DNA of 14,075 bases, from contig CAJXBY010000055.1 in the NCBI GenBank assembly GCA_913051905.1, positions 1-14,075 on the forward strand. Reading direction: 5' to 3'. The position numbers and the translations under genes were made by a program. Below the pieces are notes generated by a model. That model was not told where the DNA came from. It did no database searches and worked only from the letters and a program-made list of their open reading frames with translations. Every line of letters starts with the position of its first letter. The stretch's first letter is position 1. Source of the stretch: an uncultured Gammaproteobacteria bacterium (GTDB taxonomy: Bacteria; Pseudomonadota; Gammaproteobacteria; Arenicellales; UBA868). Below, in pieces: positions 1-8,100 of the stretch.

Positions 1-5
1 CTGGA

Positions 6-1316
6 CTAAAGCGTCACACCGTGCAGGGTTATCTTTTCATCACGCCCGCGCATCTCGACGTCGGCAAATGTCTCCGTCTCTAGTCGCTCATCAAGGCGCA
101 GCCGCATGTCTTCTGAGATCAGCACATCGCGCCCGTGTGTTTTGCAGGCGTCACAAATCCGGCTGGCCACATTGACGGTATCTCCAATCACGGTAAATTC
201 CATTCGCTCCTCGCCCCCGATGTTCCCCACGATACTGGGACCCACATGGATTCCGATGCGGTGCTCGACAGCCGGGAGATCCTGTTCTATCCGTTCCTTG
301 TTCCACTGCCGGAGCGAGACCTGCATCGACCGGGCACAATCCAGCGCATTCTGAGCATCGTTACCGCGGGACTCCGGCGTGCCGAAGGTCGCCATCACTG
401 CATCGCCGATGTACTTGTCGACCGTGCCTTTGTTGGCAAAAATTGGGCCGACCATCCTCTTTTGGTATTCACTCAAAAGTTCCACGACCTCAGCCGGGTC
501 CATTTTTTCAGACAACTGGGTAAACCCCTTGATATCGGTGAAGAGCACCGCCACCTGCTGTTCTCGACCTGTCTGCTGCAGTAGATCGAATTCTGAACTC
601 TCGATCTCCTTGCGGATATCCGGAGAGAAATAACGGCCGAGAGCAAGATTAGTCTTCTCGGCACTGGCCGCGTCCAGTGACGACTTCTGGACCATCCAGG
701 CGAGCGTTACAGCTGACACTGAAATAATGAAAAAACACAGCCAACCAAATACAAGTCGCCCGCCGTCAAGGACGTTGGGTTCAGACAATACTTCCATATA
801 ATCGAAGCTGATTCTGATTTCCGGATCGAGTAGAACCGGAACCTGTACGCTCCCGACCTGCACAGCCAGCAGAACAGCCAGAACCCCAGTAATCACCGGT
901 CTGAGCAACAGGCCGGACGTCGCAACCATCATCAGTGGGAACAGGTAAAGTTCAGTAGCCCATTTAGCTCGGTATTTCTGGACAAATGAACCATCCGTAC
1001 CAAGGGACCCGGCGTAATCGAGAATGGGATACAGCACCACGAACAACAAGGCCAGAAGGAACAGTATGAAGTTGTAGCGCTTCTCGGAGAGAAAATAGAA
1101 AAGCGCCATGAACCCGATCAACATCGACACCTGAGTGAAGAGAGCGATCCGCACACCGGATTGTGTTGCTTGGAGCGGAAAGGCGATATTGGTCAGGAGA
1201 CCGAACAATGTCAGAACCGTCAATACGGCAAGGGTACATTTCAGACCGTAAACGCGCCGCTGAAGGGTCTGGGGATCCGTGTTTCGAGACCAGTTTTCAA
1301 AATAGGTCTTAACCAT
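6..1316 (-). CDS. Membrane-bound class III adenylate cyclase
   Basis: A 436-residue protein that probably makes cyclic AMP from ATP at the inner membrane. About six hydrophobic segments lie in residues 25-210 (roughly 25-47, 57-77, 81-101, 121-137, 138-158, 187-209). A short linker and a C-terminal cyclase homology domain follow (about 252-430). In that domain, FTDIKGFT carries metal-binding Asp261 and KYIGDA carries the second, Asp305. Lys301 sits at the adenine-selecting position. TVNVASR gives Asn382 and Arg386 of the transition-state site. The partner of Lys301 is Thr375 (EFTVIGD), the Lys/Thr pairing known from class IIIb cyclases, several of which respond to bicarbonate; guanylate cyclase is therefore less likely. 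All catalytic residues are present, so it should work as a homodimer. It is last in the minus-strand gene group, 113 bases after the acyl-CoA ligase gene, and may have its own promoter. The membrane part has no family I can name. Confidence 0.9.
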   Translation of the reverse strand: MVKTYFENWSRNTDPQTLQRRVYGLKCTLAVLTVLTLFGLLTNIAFPLQATQSGVRIALFTQVSMLIGFMALFYFLSEKRYNFILFLLALLFVVLYPILDYAGSLGTDGSFVQKYRAKWATELYLFPLMMVATSGLLLRPVITGVLAVLLAVQVGSVQVPVLLDPEIRISFDYMEVLSEPNVLDGGRLVFGWLCFFIISVSAVTLAWMVQKSSLDAASAEKTNLALGRYFSPDIRKEIESSEFDLLQQTGREQQVAVLFTDIKGFTQLSEKMDPAEVVELLSEYQKRMVGPIFANKGTVDKYIGDAVMATFGTPESRGNDAQNALDCARSMQVSLRQWNKERIEQDLPAVEHRIGIHVGPSIVGNIGGEERMEFTVIGDTVNVASRICDACKTHGRDVLISEDMRLRLDERLETETFADVEMRGRDEKITLHGVTL

Positions 1317-1429
1317 GCCCTCTACTACCGTCTATCTATTTCAGAACATCGAAAAAGAGGTAGGCGCTACTTTCTCCCCAGCTTCACGCCTGTACAAAAA
1401 GCCGGCCTCGTCTTCGACGATATGACCAG

Positions 1430-3067
1430 TCACCCGTAGACTCCCCGCAGATACTTCTTGTCGATTTTCCCAACACTGGTTTTGTGGATCGAATCAACCA
1501 CCTCTATTCTCTCCGGCACTGCCCATTTGCTGATCACCCCGTCAGTCGCAGCCTGTAGAAACTCCGAGCGCACCGCCTCGGTATCCAGCACGTCACCCCT
1601 TGGAACGACCAGTATCATAGGCCGCTCGCCCCACTTATTGTCAGGAATGCCGATCGCAGCGGCCTCGGTGACCTCCTGACATTGCAGCGCAATATCTTCC
1701 AACGCGATCGATGAGATCCACTCACCGCCACTTTTGATCACGTCCTTGACCCGGTCGGTGACTTTCAGATAACCATCCGGATCGATGGTTCCGATATCGC
1801 CGGTGTGAAGGAATCCCCCTCGCCACAGGGCCTCCGACTGCTCTGTATCGTTGAGATACCCCTGAGTGAGCCACGGTGCACGCGCCACCACTTCACCGGT
1901 GCTCTCCCCATCATGCGGCAGTTCGTTGAGTTCCGGGTCAACAATCCGGATGTCAACCAGTGGTGCGGGCCGGCCTGATTTACAGCGCAGTTCAACCTGT
2001 GCGTCCTCATCCGCAGATCGCGCAGCAGGCGAAATCTGGGCGAGAGTTAGCAAAGGACCCGTCTCGGACATCCCGTAACCGCTGTAGAGATCGATTCCCC
2101 GCGCCCGGGCCTGCTGGGCGAGCGCGACGGGCAAGGCAGAACCGCCGATAGTCATCTTCCAGCCCGTGAAATCAACGTCTGCTGCCTCTGGCGCATTCAG
2201 CACCATGTGCAAAATTGTCGGCACGCAGTGGGAAAAAGTGACTCTCTCGCGCCTAAAGAACGTCAACAGCCTGCCGGGTTCGTACCGTCCGGGGTAGATC
2301 TGTTTGACGCCGAGCAAAGTCGCGAGATAGGGCATCCCCCAGGCATGCGCATGAAACATCGGTGTCAGGGGCATATACACATCGCCGTCGTGAAAACGAC
2401 CCTGCTCAGCTGGACTGGCAAGCGCCAGACCTTTACCCAGGGTGTGCAGGACGATCTGCCGATGACTGTAATAGACCCCTTTGGGATTGCCCGTCGTGCC
2501 GGTCGTATAGAAAGTGGTTGCCCGGGTATCTTCATCAAAATCGGCGAACTCACGGGTATCCGGCGCTGCAGCCAGGAGTGATTCGTATTCACCGGCACTG
2601 TTTAGGGTCGTCTCGACAGTCGTGTCCTCGTCCGAGATCAGCACCCAGTGTTTCACCGATTCGATCCTCTCTGCAATCGGCTCGATCAGGCCCAGAAATT
2701 CACTATTTATCAGCACCACGTCGTCCGCTGCGTGGTTCATCGTGTACAGAATCTGCTCCGGGGACAAACGGATATTGACCGTATGCAACACCGCCCCAAT
2801 CATCGGAATCGCAAAGAAGCACTCGAGGTAACGGTGACTGTCCCAGTCGAGTACTGCCACGGTGTCCCCTTCGCGTACACCCAGCGACTCCAGGACATTA
2901 GCGAGACGCGCAACACGTCCGACGAAATCACGGTAACAGTATCGATTCCTGTCCCCGTAGACGATCTCCTGTTCGGGGTTTCTGATCTGCAGCGTGGTGA
3001 GCAACTGCTTGATCAGCAGTGGATAGTGGTAGGCCGAAGGAGTGCGGGGGATATTGTGGTCTGCCAT
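1430..3067 (-). CDS. AMP-forming acyl-CoA ligase (fatty acid/carboxylic acid-CoA ligase)
   Basis: A 545-residue, full-length member of the ANL superfamily that activates a carboxylic acid to its acyl-adenylate and then to the CoA thioester, in the cytosol. The phosphate-binding loop YTTGTTGNPKG is at 187-197. The adenine/acyl motif YGMSETGP is at 331-338, the hinge-side TGD at 422-424, and the catalytic lysine of the C-terminal lid is Lys534 in SVGKIDKK. The N-terminal wording (VAVLDWDSHRYLE, then NIRLSPEQI) resembles the medium-chain AlkK group, which also contains the methylmercaptopropionate ligase DmdB; the exact acid cannot be read from sequence. The ATG has a CGGAG Shine-Dalgarno seven bases upstream. 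The gene lies 97 bases downstream of the MaoC-type gene, consistent with co-transcription and a shared acyl-CoA route. Confidence 0.92.
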   Translation of the reverse strand: MADHNIPRTPSAYHYPLLIKQLLTTLQIRNPEQEIVYGDRNRYCYRDFVGRVARLANVLESLGVREGDTVAVLDWDSHRYLECFFAIPMIGAVLHTVNIRLSPEQILYTMNHAADDVVLINSEFLGLIEPIAERIESVKHWVLISDEDTTVETTLNSAGEYESLLAAAPDTREFADFDEDTRATTFYTTGTTGNPKGVYYSHRQIVLHTLGKGLALASPAEQGRFHDGDVYMPLTPMFHAHAWGMPYLATLLGVKQIYPGRYEPGRLLTFFRRERVTFSHCVPTILHMVLNAPEAADVDFTGWKMTIGGSALPVALAQQARARGIDLYSGYGMSETGPLLTLAQISPAARSADEDAQVELRCKSGRPAPLVDIRIVDPELNELPHDGESTGEVVARAPWLTQGYLNDTEQSEALWRGGFLHTGDIGTIDPDGYLKVTDRVKDVIKSGGEWISSIALEDIALQCQEVTEAAAIGIPDNKWGERPMILVVPRGDVLDTEAVRSEFLQAATDGVISKWAVPERIEVVDSIHKTSVGKIDKKYLRGVYG

Positions 3068-3166
3068 GAGGCTGCTCCGTAGATCCGTCAGACGATCATA
3101 ATCAATCGAACCCTGTACCGCACCCAGGACGGGACCCGATCATCCGTAACCGCCGATGCCTGCGTG

Positions 3167-3655
3167 CTAGGAGCTGACGGTACCCGGCCGCCTGCGCATG
3201 AAATTGACGGCCTGATAAGACATCACCAGTTCGCCATGCTGGTTGTGGCTTTCCGCCCGGGTTACCAGTATCCCCCGCTCCGGCTTTGATCGCGATACCC
3301 TAGCGTTGAGAATTGTGATGCGGATGGACAACGTGTCACCGGGCCGGACCGGACTTGGCCAGTTCAGCTTCTCGATCCCGGACGACCCGAGGCTGGATTC
3401 GTCAGACAAGAAATTATCAGCGATCAGCCGCATCATCATGCCGCCAGTGTGCCATCCGCTGGTAATCAGGCCGCCATAAATCGATTTTTTAGCTGCCGCA
3501 GGGTCGACATGAAAACACTGCGGGTCGTAGCGCTTTGCAAATTCAACGCACTCGGTCTCGTCGACAACGACTGAGCCGAGTTCAAATATGGCGCCCTCAG
3601 GGTAATCCTCAAAATATTTAGGCTCATTCGGGCCGGGGAAAGAAGACTTGTTCAA
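3167..3655 (-). CDS. MaoC-like acyl-CoA hydratase/dehydratase
   Basis: A hot-dog-fold protein of the MaoC/(R)-specific enoyl-CoA hydratase family, which adds water to, or removes it from, acyl-CoA thioesters. The catalytic segment is YDPQCFHVD followed by YGGLITSGWHT, supplying the conserved Asp and His. The RPGDTLSI stretch is typical of the family's second half. I place the start at the TTG at 3655, giving 162 residues, the usual length. A GGGAG Shine-Dalgarno lies six bases upstream of it. An ATG at 3730 would add 25 residues but has no ribosome site and encodes an arginine-rich, unconserved-looking stretch. The next gene on this strand is an acyl-CoA ligase, which supports an acyl-CoA substrate. 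The substrate itself is not readable: such proteins serve in fatty acid, phenylacetate, mesaconyl-CoA and similar routes. Confidence 0.85.
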   Translation of the reverse strand: MNKSSFPGPNEPKYFEDYPEGAIFELGSVVVDETECVEFAKRYDPQCFHVDPAAAKKSIYGGLITSGWHTGGMMMRLIADNFLSDESSLGSSGIEKLNWPSPVRPGDTLSIRITILNARVSRSKPERGILVTRAESHNQHGELVMSYQAVNFMRRRPGTVSS

Positions 3656-3661
3656 TATGAT

Positions 3662-3666
3662 CTCCC
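3662..3666 (-). promoter_or_regulatory. Ribosome binding site deciding the TTG start of the MaoC gene
   Basis: On the minus strand GGGAG lies six bases before the TTG at 3655. The competing ATG at 3730 has no purine-rich site before it. This is the main reason for the shorter gene model. Confidence 0.55.
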
Positions 3667-3741
3667 GAGTTCTCGGTCGGACATCGCACACCTCGGACCG
3701 TTTTGCAGCAGTGCGCTGCAATCGACCCATGCGAGCGCGGT

Positions 3742-4395
3742 TCAGCCGGTCTCTTGCTGACCTTGCCGGTCGAAACGCAAACCTATGGTTCGGCGTAGCT
3801 GACTGACCCCGTTGACAAAGTGAAAGGGCCGCTGGAATCCTTCACTGAGATCTGTTCCACCCATCAACAGGAGTTCTCCCGGTAAAAACCGGATTGTACG
3901 CTCACCTCGACGCTCCCGATCTTCACAGACCCCGAACACACCGTCTCCACTCAGAAGAATGATCGCAATCACCAGTGCATACCGCACATGGTCCCGGTGC
4001 GGTGTAATACCCCGACATCCGGGCGGGTAGCGCTGCACGATCAGATCATTGACGATGTAGGGCTCACCGGACACCTGCATCCCGCAATCAGTAAGCGCCC
4101 GGTTCAACACCCGCCCCACGCCCCTGGCGAAGTCCCATAGCCTATGGTGTGACGGAATGTCATAACAGAGCTCAAAATCCTGATACACCATCGACTGACC
4201 TGATCCCATCACCGGCCGTGCCGACCGATAGGCCAGCGAATCGGCCAGCAAGATCAAGTCGTCGATCTCTTGCTGATCAAGAAACGGACAGGCCGCCGCA
4301 CCGCTTTCGGGCAACCCTGCAACCGCAGCAGACAGCACGCTCGGATCGTGACAGGCACCGGGCGGCATCGTGACAGAATCTTTCTGCGGGCTCAT
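3742..4395 (-). CDS. 2OG-Fe(II) dioxygenase, AlkB-like fold
   Basis: Probably a 2-oxoglutarate- and iron-dependent oxygenase. With the ATG at 4395 it has 217 residues. The iron ligands are visible as HRD (His133, Asp135) in the segment GITPHRDHV and a distal His192 in RPFHFVNGV. They are followed by RRTIGLRF, whose arginines would bind the 2-oxoglutarate carboxylate. The run YIVNDLIVQRYPPG before HRD matches the AlkB-type layout of an N/Y-rich strand leading into the iron site. The reading frame stays open upstream to a TTG at 4533, but that part uses rare codons (AGA, AGG, ATA, GTA) unlike the rest and has no ribosome site, so I treat it as non-coding. An ATG at 4368 is a further option. Substrate unknown: AlkB relatives repair alkylated nucleic acids, but others act on protein or small molecules. 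It is transcribed away from the ccm operon, and its stop lies 86 bases before the MaoC gene start. Confidence 0.75.
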   Translation of the reverse strand: MSPQKDSVTMPPGACHDPSVLSAAVAGLPESGAAACPFLDQQEIDDLILLADSLAYRSARPVMGSGQSMVYQDFELCYDIPSHHRLWDFARGVGRVLNRALTDCGMQVSGEPYIVNDLIVQRYPPGCRGITPHRDHVRYALVIAIILLSGDGVFGVCEDRERRGERTIRFLPGELLLMGGTDLSEGFQRPFHFVNGVSQLRRTIGLRFDRQGQQETG

Positions 4396-4728
4396 CCTGT
4401 CGAACGGCTCAGGGCCTGGTATCCAAACGATTTGATCGTGTACTTTGTGCCATCTATCTACCCTATCATTGGTGTGCCAGGGAATGCACGCCTGACTGTG
4501 GCAGTCCTGTCTGCCTGCAACCGATAAGGACAACCCGTCACCCTGACCCGGGTCAATCTACAGCGGGCTGCGGGACCGCAAAGAGCGGACAGAAACCGCT
4601 AGCATGGCGCCGGCTTATATTCGTCGACTAAAATACCCCGTGCTTTGGGCTCCGGTTTCGTACTAAGGCATCACAGACATCCATCTGGCTCAAACGCTAC
4701 ACGTCCCTCTTCGGCCACCCGGTCTTCA
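4396..4728. other. Divergent intergenic region between the oxygenase gene and ccmC
   Basis: This 333-base stretch contains no gene I can support. It should hold the outward promoters of both the minus-strand oxygenase gene and the ccm operon. A perfect 12-bp palindrome lies at 4544-4555. A -10-like TAAAAT is at 4629-4634 on the plus strand, but with no convincing -35 box. I see no ccmA, ccmB or RNA gene, nor recognisable remains of one. Confidence 0.5.
4544..4555. promoter_or_regulatory. 12-bp perfect palindrome, possible operator
   Basis: TGACCCGGGTCA is a perfect inverted repeat in the spacer between two divergent transcription units, a usual place for a dimeric repressor or activator to bind. 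I do not recognise it as the site of a named regulator. Chance occurrence in GC-rich DNA remains possible. Confidence 0.3.
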
Positions 4729-5514
4729 ATGAAAGCACACGACTCGACTGACAGTTCGGCGCCACGATCATCGGGCCGCCTGGGGCGAGCACTCCACCGC
4801 CTGGGTTCAATGCCCGTTTTCTACGCTCTGGCTGGGCTATGGATCCCGTGGCTGGGCGGAGTCTGTGCTGTGCTTTTTGCCGTCGGTCTCTACGGCGCCC
4901 TAGTCTCGGCACCACCTGACTATCAGCAAGGGGACAGTTACAGAATCATTTTCGTCCACGTACCGGCCGCCTGGCTGTCGATGTCTGTGTATCTGGTCAT
5001 GGCGGTCGCCAGCGGCATTGGGTTGATCTGGCGGATTAAGCTGGCTGAAGTCATTGCCCGGACCAGCGCGCCAATCGGGGCGTCTTACACCTTCCTCGCG
5101 CTCGCAACCGGTTCAATCTGGGGCAAACCCATGTGGGGCACCTGGTGGGTCTGGGATGCCCGACTGACCTCGGAACTAATCCTGCTGTTCCTGTATCTTG
5201 GCTTTATCGCATTGCAATCAGCCATTCAAGACCGGCGCAGCGCCGCACGGGCGGGCGCCGTGCTGGCTCTGGTCGGCGTGGTCAACCTGCCGATCATTCA
5301 CTACTCGGTTGAATGGTGGAACACCCTGCACCAGGGGCCGACCATCACCAAGCTCGATGCGCCATCGATCCATATCAGCATGCTCGTTCCCCTGCTCGTG
5401 ATGACACTGGCTTTTAAGCTTCATTTCGTGACCGCTCTCTTGGCGGGAGCGCGGTCGGAAATCCTTGAAAGGGAGCAAGGGACCCGGTGGGTGGCAACCC
5501 TGACCTTGAAATGA
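4729..5514 (+). CDS. ccmC: Haem transporter CcmC of cytochrome c maturation
   Basis: CcmC is the inner-membrane haem-handling protein that presents haem at the periplasmic face and helps attach it to CcmE. The 261-residue product is mostly hydrophobic, with about six membrane spans. It has the diagnostic tryptophan-rich periplasmic motif WGTWWVWDARLTSE (about residues 136-149) and histidines in flanking loops that fit the haem ligands (HVPAAW near 77 and IIHYSVEWW near 191). The ATG at 4729 is preferred. The frame extends back to a TTG at 4645, but those 28 residues have low complexity and no ribosome site, and CcmC is usually near 240-260 residues. It is the first gene of the operon here, with no ccmA or ccmB before it. 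Its stop overlaps the ccmD start by four bases (ATGA). Confidence 0.95.
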   Translation: MKAHDSTDSSAPRSSGRLGRALHRLGSMPVFYALAGLWIPWLGGVCAVLFAVGLYGALVSAPPDYQQGDSYRIIFVHVPAAWLSMSVYLVMAVASGIGLIWRIKLAEVIARTSAPIGASYTFLALATGSIWGKPMWGTWWVWDARLTSELILLFLYLGFIALQSAIQDRRSAARAGAVLALVGVVNLPIIHYSVEWWNTLHQGPTITKLDAPSIHISMLVPLLVMTLAFKLHFVTALLAGARSEILEREQGTRWVATLTLK

Positions 5515-5684
5515 ACGTCGCCGAATTTCTCGATATGGGCGGCTACGCCGCCTTCGTCTGGCCGGCCTACGGTATCGTTGCGGTGGCGTTGCTGTTGAAC
5601 CTGATTTTGCCCTTGAAGCGCCATCAGCGCCTGCGCCGGGAAATCGGCCAGCGTACTGCCAAGACCGCCCCGCCCGGCCCGTGA
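5511..5684 (+). CDS. ccmD: Haem exporter accessory protein CcmD
   Basis: CcmD is a small single-span membrane protein that stabilises the CcmABCD complex and promotes release of haem-loaded CcmE. The 57-residue product begins with the typical MNVAEFLDMGGYAAFVWPAY segment, then one hydrophobic helix (about 20-33) and a basic, cytosolic tail. The ATG at 5511 overlaps the ccmC stop as ATGA, so translation is probably coupled. A GTG further upstream at 5487 would add eight residues inside ccmC and is less likely. Identity rests on the motif and on its place between ccmC and ccmE. Confidence 0.9.
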   Translation: MNVAEFLDMGGYAAFVWPAYGIVAVALLLNLILPLKRHQRLRREIGQRTAKTAPPGP

Positions 5685-6121
5685 CGCCAAGGCGCAGGCA
5701 ACGGTTCATCATGGCGGGCCTTCTGGTGTCGGGCGTGGCGGTGTCCATCGGTCTCGCCCTGATAGCGCTCAACAAAAACATCAATCTTTTTTTCAGCCCC
5801 GCCCAGGTCACGGCCGGGGAAGCACCCCGCGATAGTACTTTTCGGCTAGGCGGTATGGTTGTTCCGGGTTCAGTGCAGCGGCCCGGCGAAGGACTGGTCG
5901 TGTCCTTTCGTCTCACGGACACGGTAGAAACCGTCACCGTCGTTTATGAAGGCATCCTGCCGGATCTTTTTCGTGAAAACCAGGGCATCGTGACACAGGG
6001 GCGTCTGCTTTCGGACGGCACTTTCGAGGCCCAGCAGGTGCTGGCCAAACATGACGAAAACTATATGCCGCCCGAGGTGGCCGATGCGCTGGAAAAAGCC
6101 CGCCAGATGGGGTTGAAGTGA
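5681..6121 (+). CDS. ccmE: Periplasmic haem chaperone CcmE
   Basis: CcmE covalently binds haem on the periplasmic side and hands it to the CcmF-CcmH ligase. The 146-residue protein has a basic N-terminus (MTPRRRQR), one membrane anchor (about 9-30) and an OB-fold beta domain. The haem-binding histidine is His124 in LAKHDENYMPPEV, with Tyr128 at the nearby conserved position, so this is the classical histidine type rather than the cysteine variant. The GTG start overlaps the ccmD stop (GTGA), and the ccmE stop in turn overlaps the ccmF start. Length and layout are normal for the family. Confidence 0.96.
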   Translation: MTPRRRQRFIMAGLLVSGVAVSIGLALIALNKNINLFFSPAQVTAGEAPRDSTFRLGGMVVPGSVQRPGEGLVVSFRLTDTVETVTVVYEGILPDLFRENQGIVTQGRLLSDGTFEAQQVLAKHDENYMPPEVADALEKARQMGLK

Positions 6122-8100
6122 TCCCCGAACTGGGGCTGTTCGCGCTGATCGTGGCGTTATGCGTTGCGCTGGTCCAGGCGGTCGTTCCGCTGGCCGGTGC
6201 AATGACCCGCAACAGCGCCTGGTTGGCACTGGCTCGACCCGCGGCCTTTGCGCAGTTCGGCCTCGTACTGATCGCATACGGGTGTTTGACCGCAGCTTTT
6301 CTCGGCAACGATTTCAGTGTTGCTTACGTTGCACAGAACTCGAATTCCAAGTTGCCGCTGCTGTACAGGATCTCCGGGGTCTGGGGAGCACACGAGGGTT
6401 CATTGCTGCTGTGGGCGTTGATTCTGTGCCTCTGGACCATTGCCGTCGCGCGCTTCAGCCGCAGTGTGCCCGACGACATGACGGCTCGGGTGCTCGGCAT
6501 TATGGGTCTGATCAGCATCGGTTTTCTTTCGTTCATTCTGTTCACGTCCAGCCCGTTTGAACGCCAGTTTCCGGTTCCCCTGGACGGACGAGACCTCAAC
6601 CCGCTGCTGCAGGACCCCGGTCTCGCCATCCACCCGCCGATGCTCTACCTGGGCTATGTCGGCTTCTCCGTGAGCTTCGCCTTTGCCATCGCTGCACTGA
6701 TGAACGGTCGACTCGATACCGCCTGGGCCCGCTGGTCACGGCCGTGGACAGCCATGGCCTGGTCGTTCCTCACGGTGGGGATTGCGTTGGGCAGTTGGTG
6801 GGCCTACTACGAACTGGGATGGGGTGGCTGGTGGTTCTGGGATCCTGTTGAGAACGCCTCGTTCATGCCCTGGCTGGTCGGCACGGCTCTCATTCACTCT
6901 CTCGCGGCCACCGAGAAACGCGGAGTCTTCAGGGCGTGGACGGTCCTGTTGGCCATTTTCGCATTCTCATTGTCGCTGCTGGGAACGTTTCTGGTCCGCT
7001 CCGGCGTTCTGACTTCGGTGCATGCTTTTGCATCTGATCCGGCACGCGGACTCTTTATCCTGATTTTCCTTGCGATTATTACGGGCGGTGCACTGGCCCT
7101 GTATGCCTGGCGGGCACCTGCAATCCGGAGTGTGGTCGGCCTGCAGATGGTCTCCAGGGAGGCTGCACTGTTGCTGAACAACGTGCTGTTGGTGGCCACT
7201 ACCGGAGCGGTCCTGCTGGGAACGCTCTATCCGCTGGTAGTTGATGCACTGGATCTCGGCAAGATCTCGGTAGGCCCACCCTACTTCAACACGGTGTTCG
7301 TGCCCCTGACCCTGCCGCTTGGTGTGTTCATGGCAATCGGTGCACTGTTGCGCTGGAAGCAGGACAGCTTTCAGCGTCTGTGGCCCCAGCTGCGCATCCT
7401 GCTGGCGGCAAGCGTTGTTGGTGGAGGCATCTGGCCACTGGCGATGAGCCGCTATGAGATCGGCGCGGCACTGGCTGCAACACTCGGAATCTGGGTCGTC
7501 CTATCGGCCTGCCACAGTCTTTGGATACGAACGGCAACCGGGCGGCGATGGCAAGGGCTACGCAACACACCCTCGGGACTCTGGGGCATGGCACTCGCCC
7601 ACTGCGGAGTCGGTGTGTTTATCATCGGTGTGGCATTCACGTCGATCTATACCGTTGAAAAAGATCTGCGCATGGCGCCAGGCGACAGCTTTGAGGTCCA
7701 GGGATACCACTATCGCTTCGAAGGGGTCGAAAACCGCACCGGACCCAATTATGCGAGCCAGACCGGGCGGGTCACGGTCTCGCGGGACGGGCGGCAGATG
7801 GCGTCGCTGATGCCCGAGAAAAGGATCTACAACGTTCAGCGCATGCCGATGACCGAAGCCGGGATTGCACCCGGGCTTTTTGCCGATTTCTATGTTGTGC
7901 TGGGTGAGCCACTGGGGAGCGACGGAAGTTGGGCTGTACGTATCTACTACAAGGCCTATATCCGCTGGATTTGGCTGGGCGCACTGCTGATGGCAGGCGG
8001 CGGTCTGCTTGCTGCTTGCGACCGGCGCTACCGTTCCCTGGGCCGACAGACGGCCCTGGCCGGGTCCGCCGACAGTACGTTCGTCTCAGGCCGAAGTTGA
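6118..8100 (+). CDS. ccmF: Cytochrome c haem lyase subunit CcmF
   Basis: CcmF is the large multispan subunit of the haem lyase that takes haem from CcmE and joins it to the CXXCH cysteines of apocytochrome c. The 660-residue product is close to the usual length and hydrophobic throughout. Its tryptophan-rich motif WGGWWFWDPVENASFMPW starts at residue 235, and the HEGSLLLWA segment lies earlier in the chain. A soluble periplasmic stretch near residues 520-620 precedes a last membrane span. The GTG start overlaps the ccmE stop by four bases. The gene stops at 8100 and ccmH begins at the next base, leaving no room for the thioredoxin gene ccmG, which often sits between them. Confidence 0.97.
   Translation: MIPELGLFALIVALCVALVQAVVPLAGAMTRNSAWLALARPAAFAQFGLVLIAYGCLTAAFLGNDFSVAYVAQNSNSKLPLLYRISGVWGAHEGSLLLWALILCLWTIAVARFSRSVPDDMTARVLGIMGLISIGFLSFILFTSSPFERQFPVPLDGRDLNPLLQDPGLAIHPPMLYLGYVGFSVSFAFAIAALMNGRLDTAWARWSRPWTAMAWSFLTVGIALGSWWAYYELGWGGWWFWDPVENASFMPWLVGTALIHSLAATEKRGVFRAWTVLLAIFAFSLSLLGTFLVRSGVLTSVHAFASDPARGLFILIFLAIITGGALALYAWRAPAIRSVVGLQMVSREAALLLNNVLLVATTGAVLLGTLYPLVVDALDLGKISVGPPYFNTVFVPLTLPLGVFMAIGALLRWKQDSFQRLWPQLRILLAASVVGGGIWPLAMSRYEIGAALAATLGIWVVLSACHSLWIRTATGRRWQGLRNTPSGLWGMALAHCGVGVFIIGVAFTSIYTVEKDLRMAPGDSFEVQGYHYRFEGVENRTGPNYASQTGRVTVSRDGRQMASLMPEKRIYNVQRMPMTEAGIAPGLFADFYVVLGEPLGSDGSWAVRIYYKAYIRWIWLGALLMAGGGLLAACDRRYRSLGRQTALAGSADSTFVSGRS

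Noticed and set aside
1396..1420. Hairpin TCGTC-GAA-GACGA followed by a T run on the minus strand after the acyl-CoA ligase gene
   Set aside because: The stem is only five pairs and seven bases separate it from the T run, so it does not meet the pattern of an intrinsic terminator.
4396..4533. Upstream extension of the oxygenase gene to a TTG at 4533
   Set aside because: The extra 46 codons use rare codons (AGA, AGG, ATA, GTA) unlike the gene body and have no ribosome site before the TTG, so they look non-coding.
4629..4634. TAAAAT as the -10 box of a ccm promoter
   Set aside because: No acceptable -35 box lies 16-18 bases upstream, so I mention it only as a weak candidate and do not list a promoter.
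4645..4728. N-terminal extension of ccmC to a TTG at 4645
   Set aside because: The added 28 residues are low-complexity, no ribosome site is seen, and the ATG at 4729 gives the normal CcmC length.
5218..5937. Open frame of 239 codons on the minus strand across ccmC, ccmD and ccmE
   Set aside because: It is antisense to three well-supported ccm genes, and its Arg/Pro-rich translation is typical of a shadow frame in GC-rich DNA.
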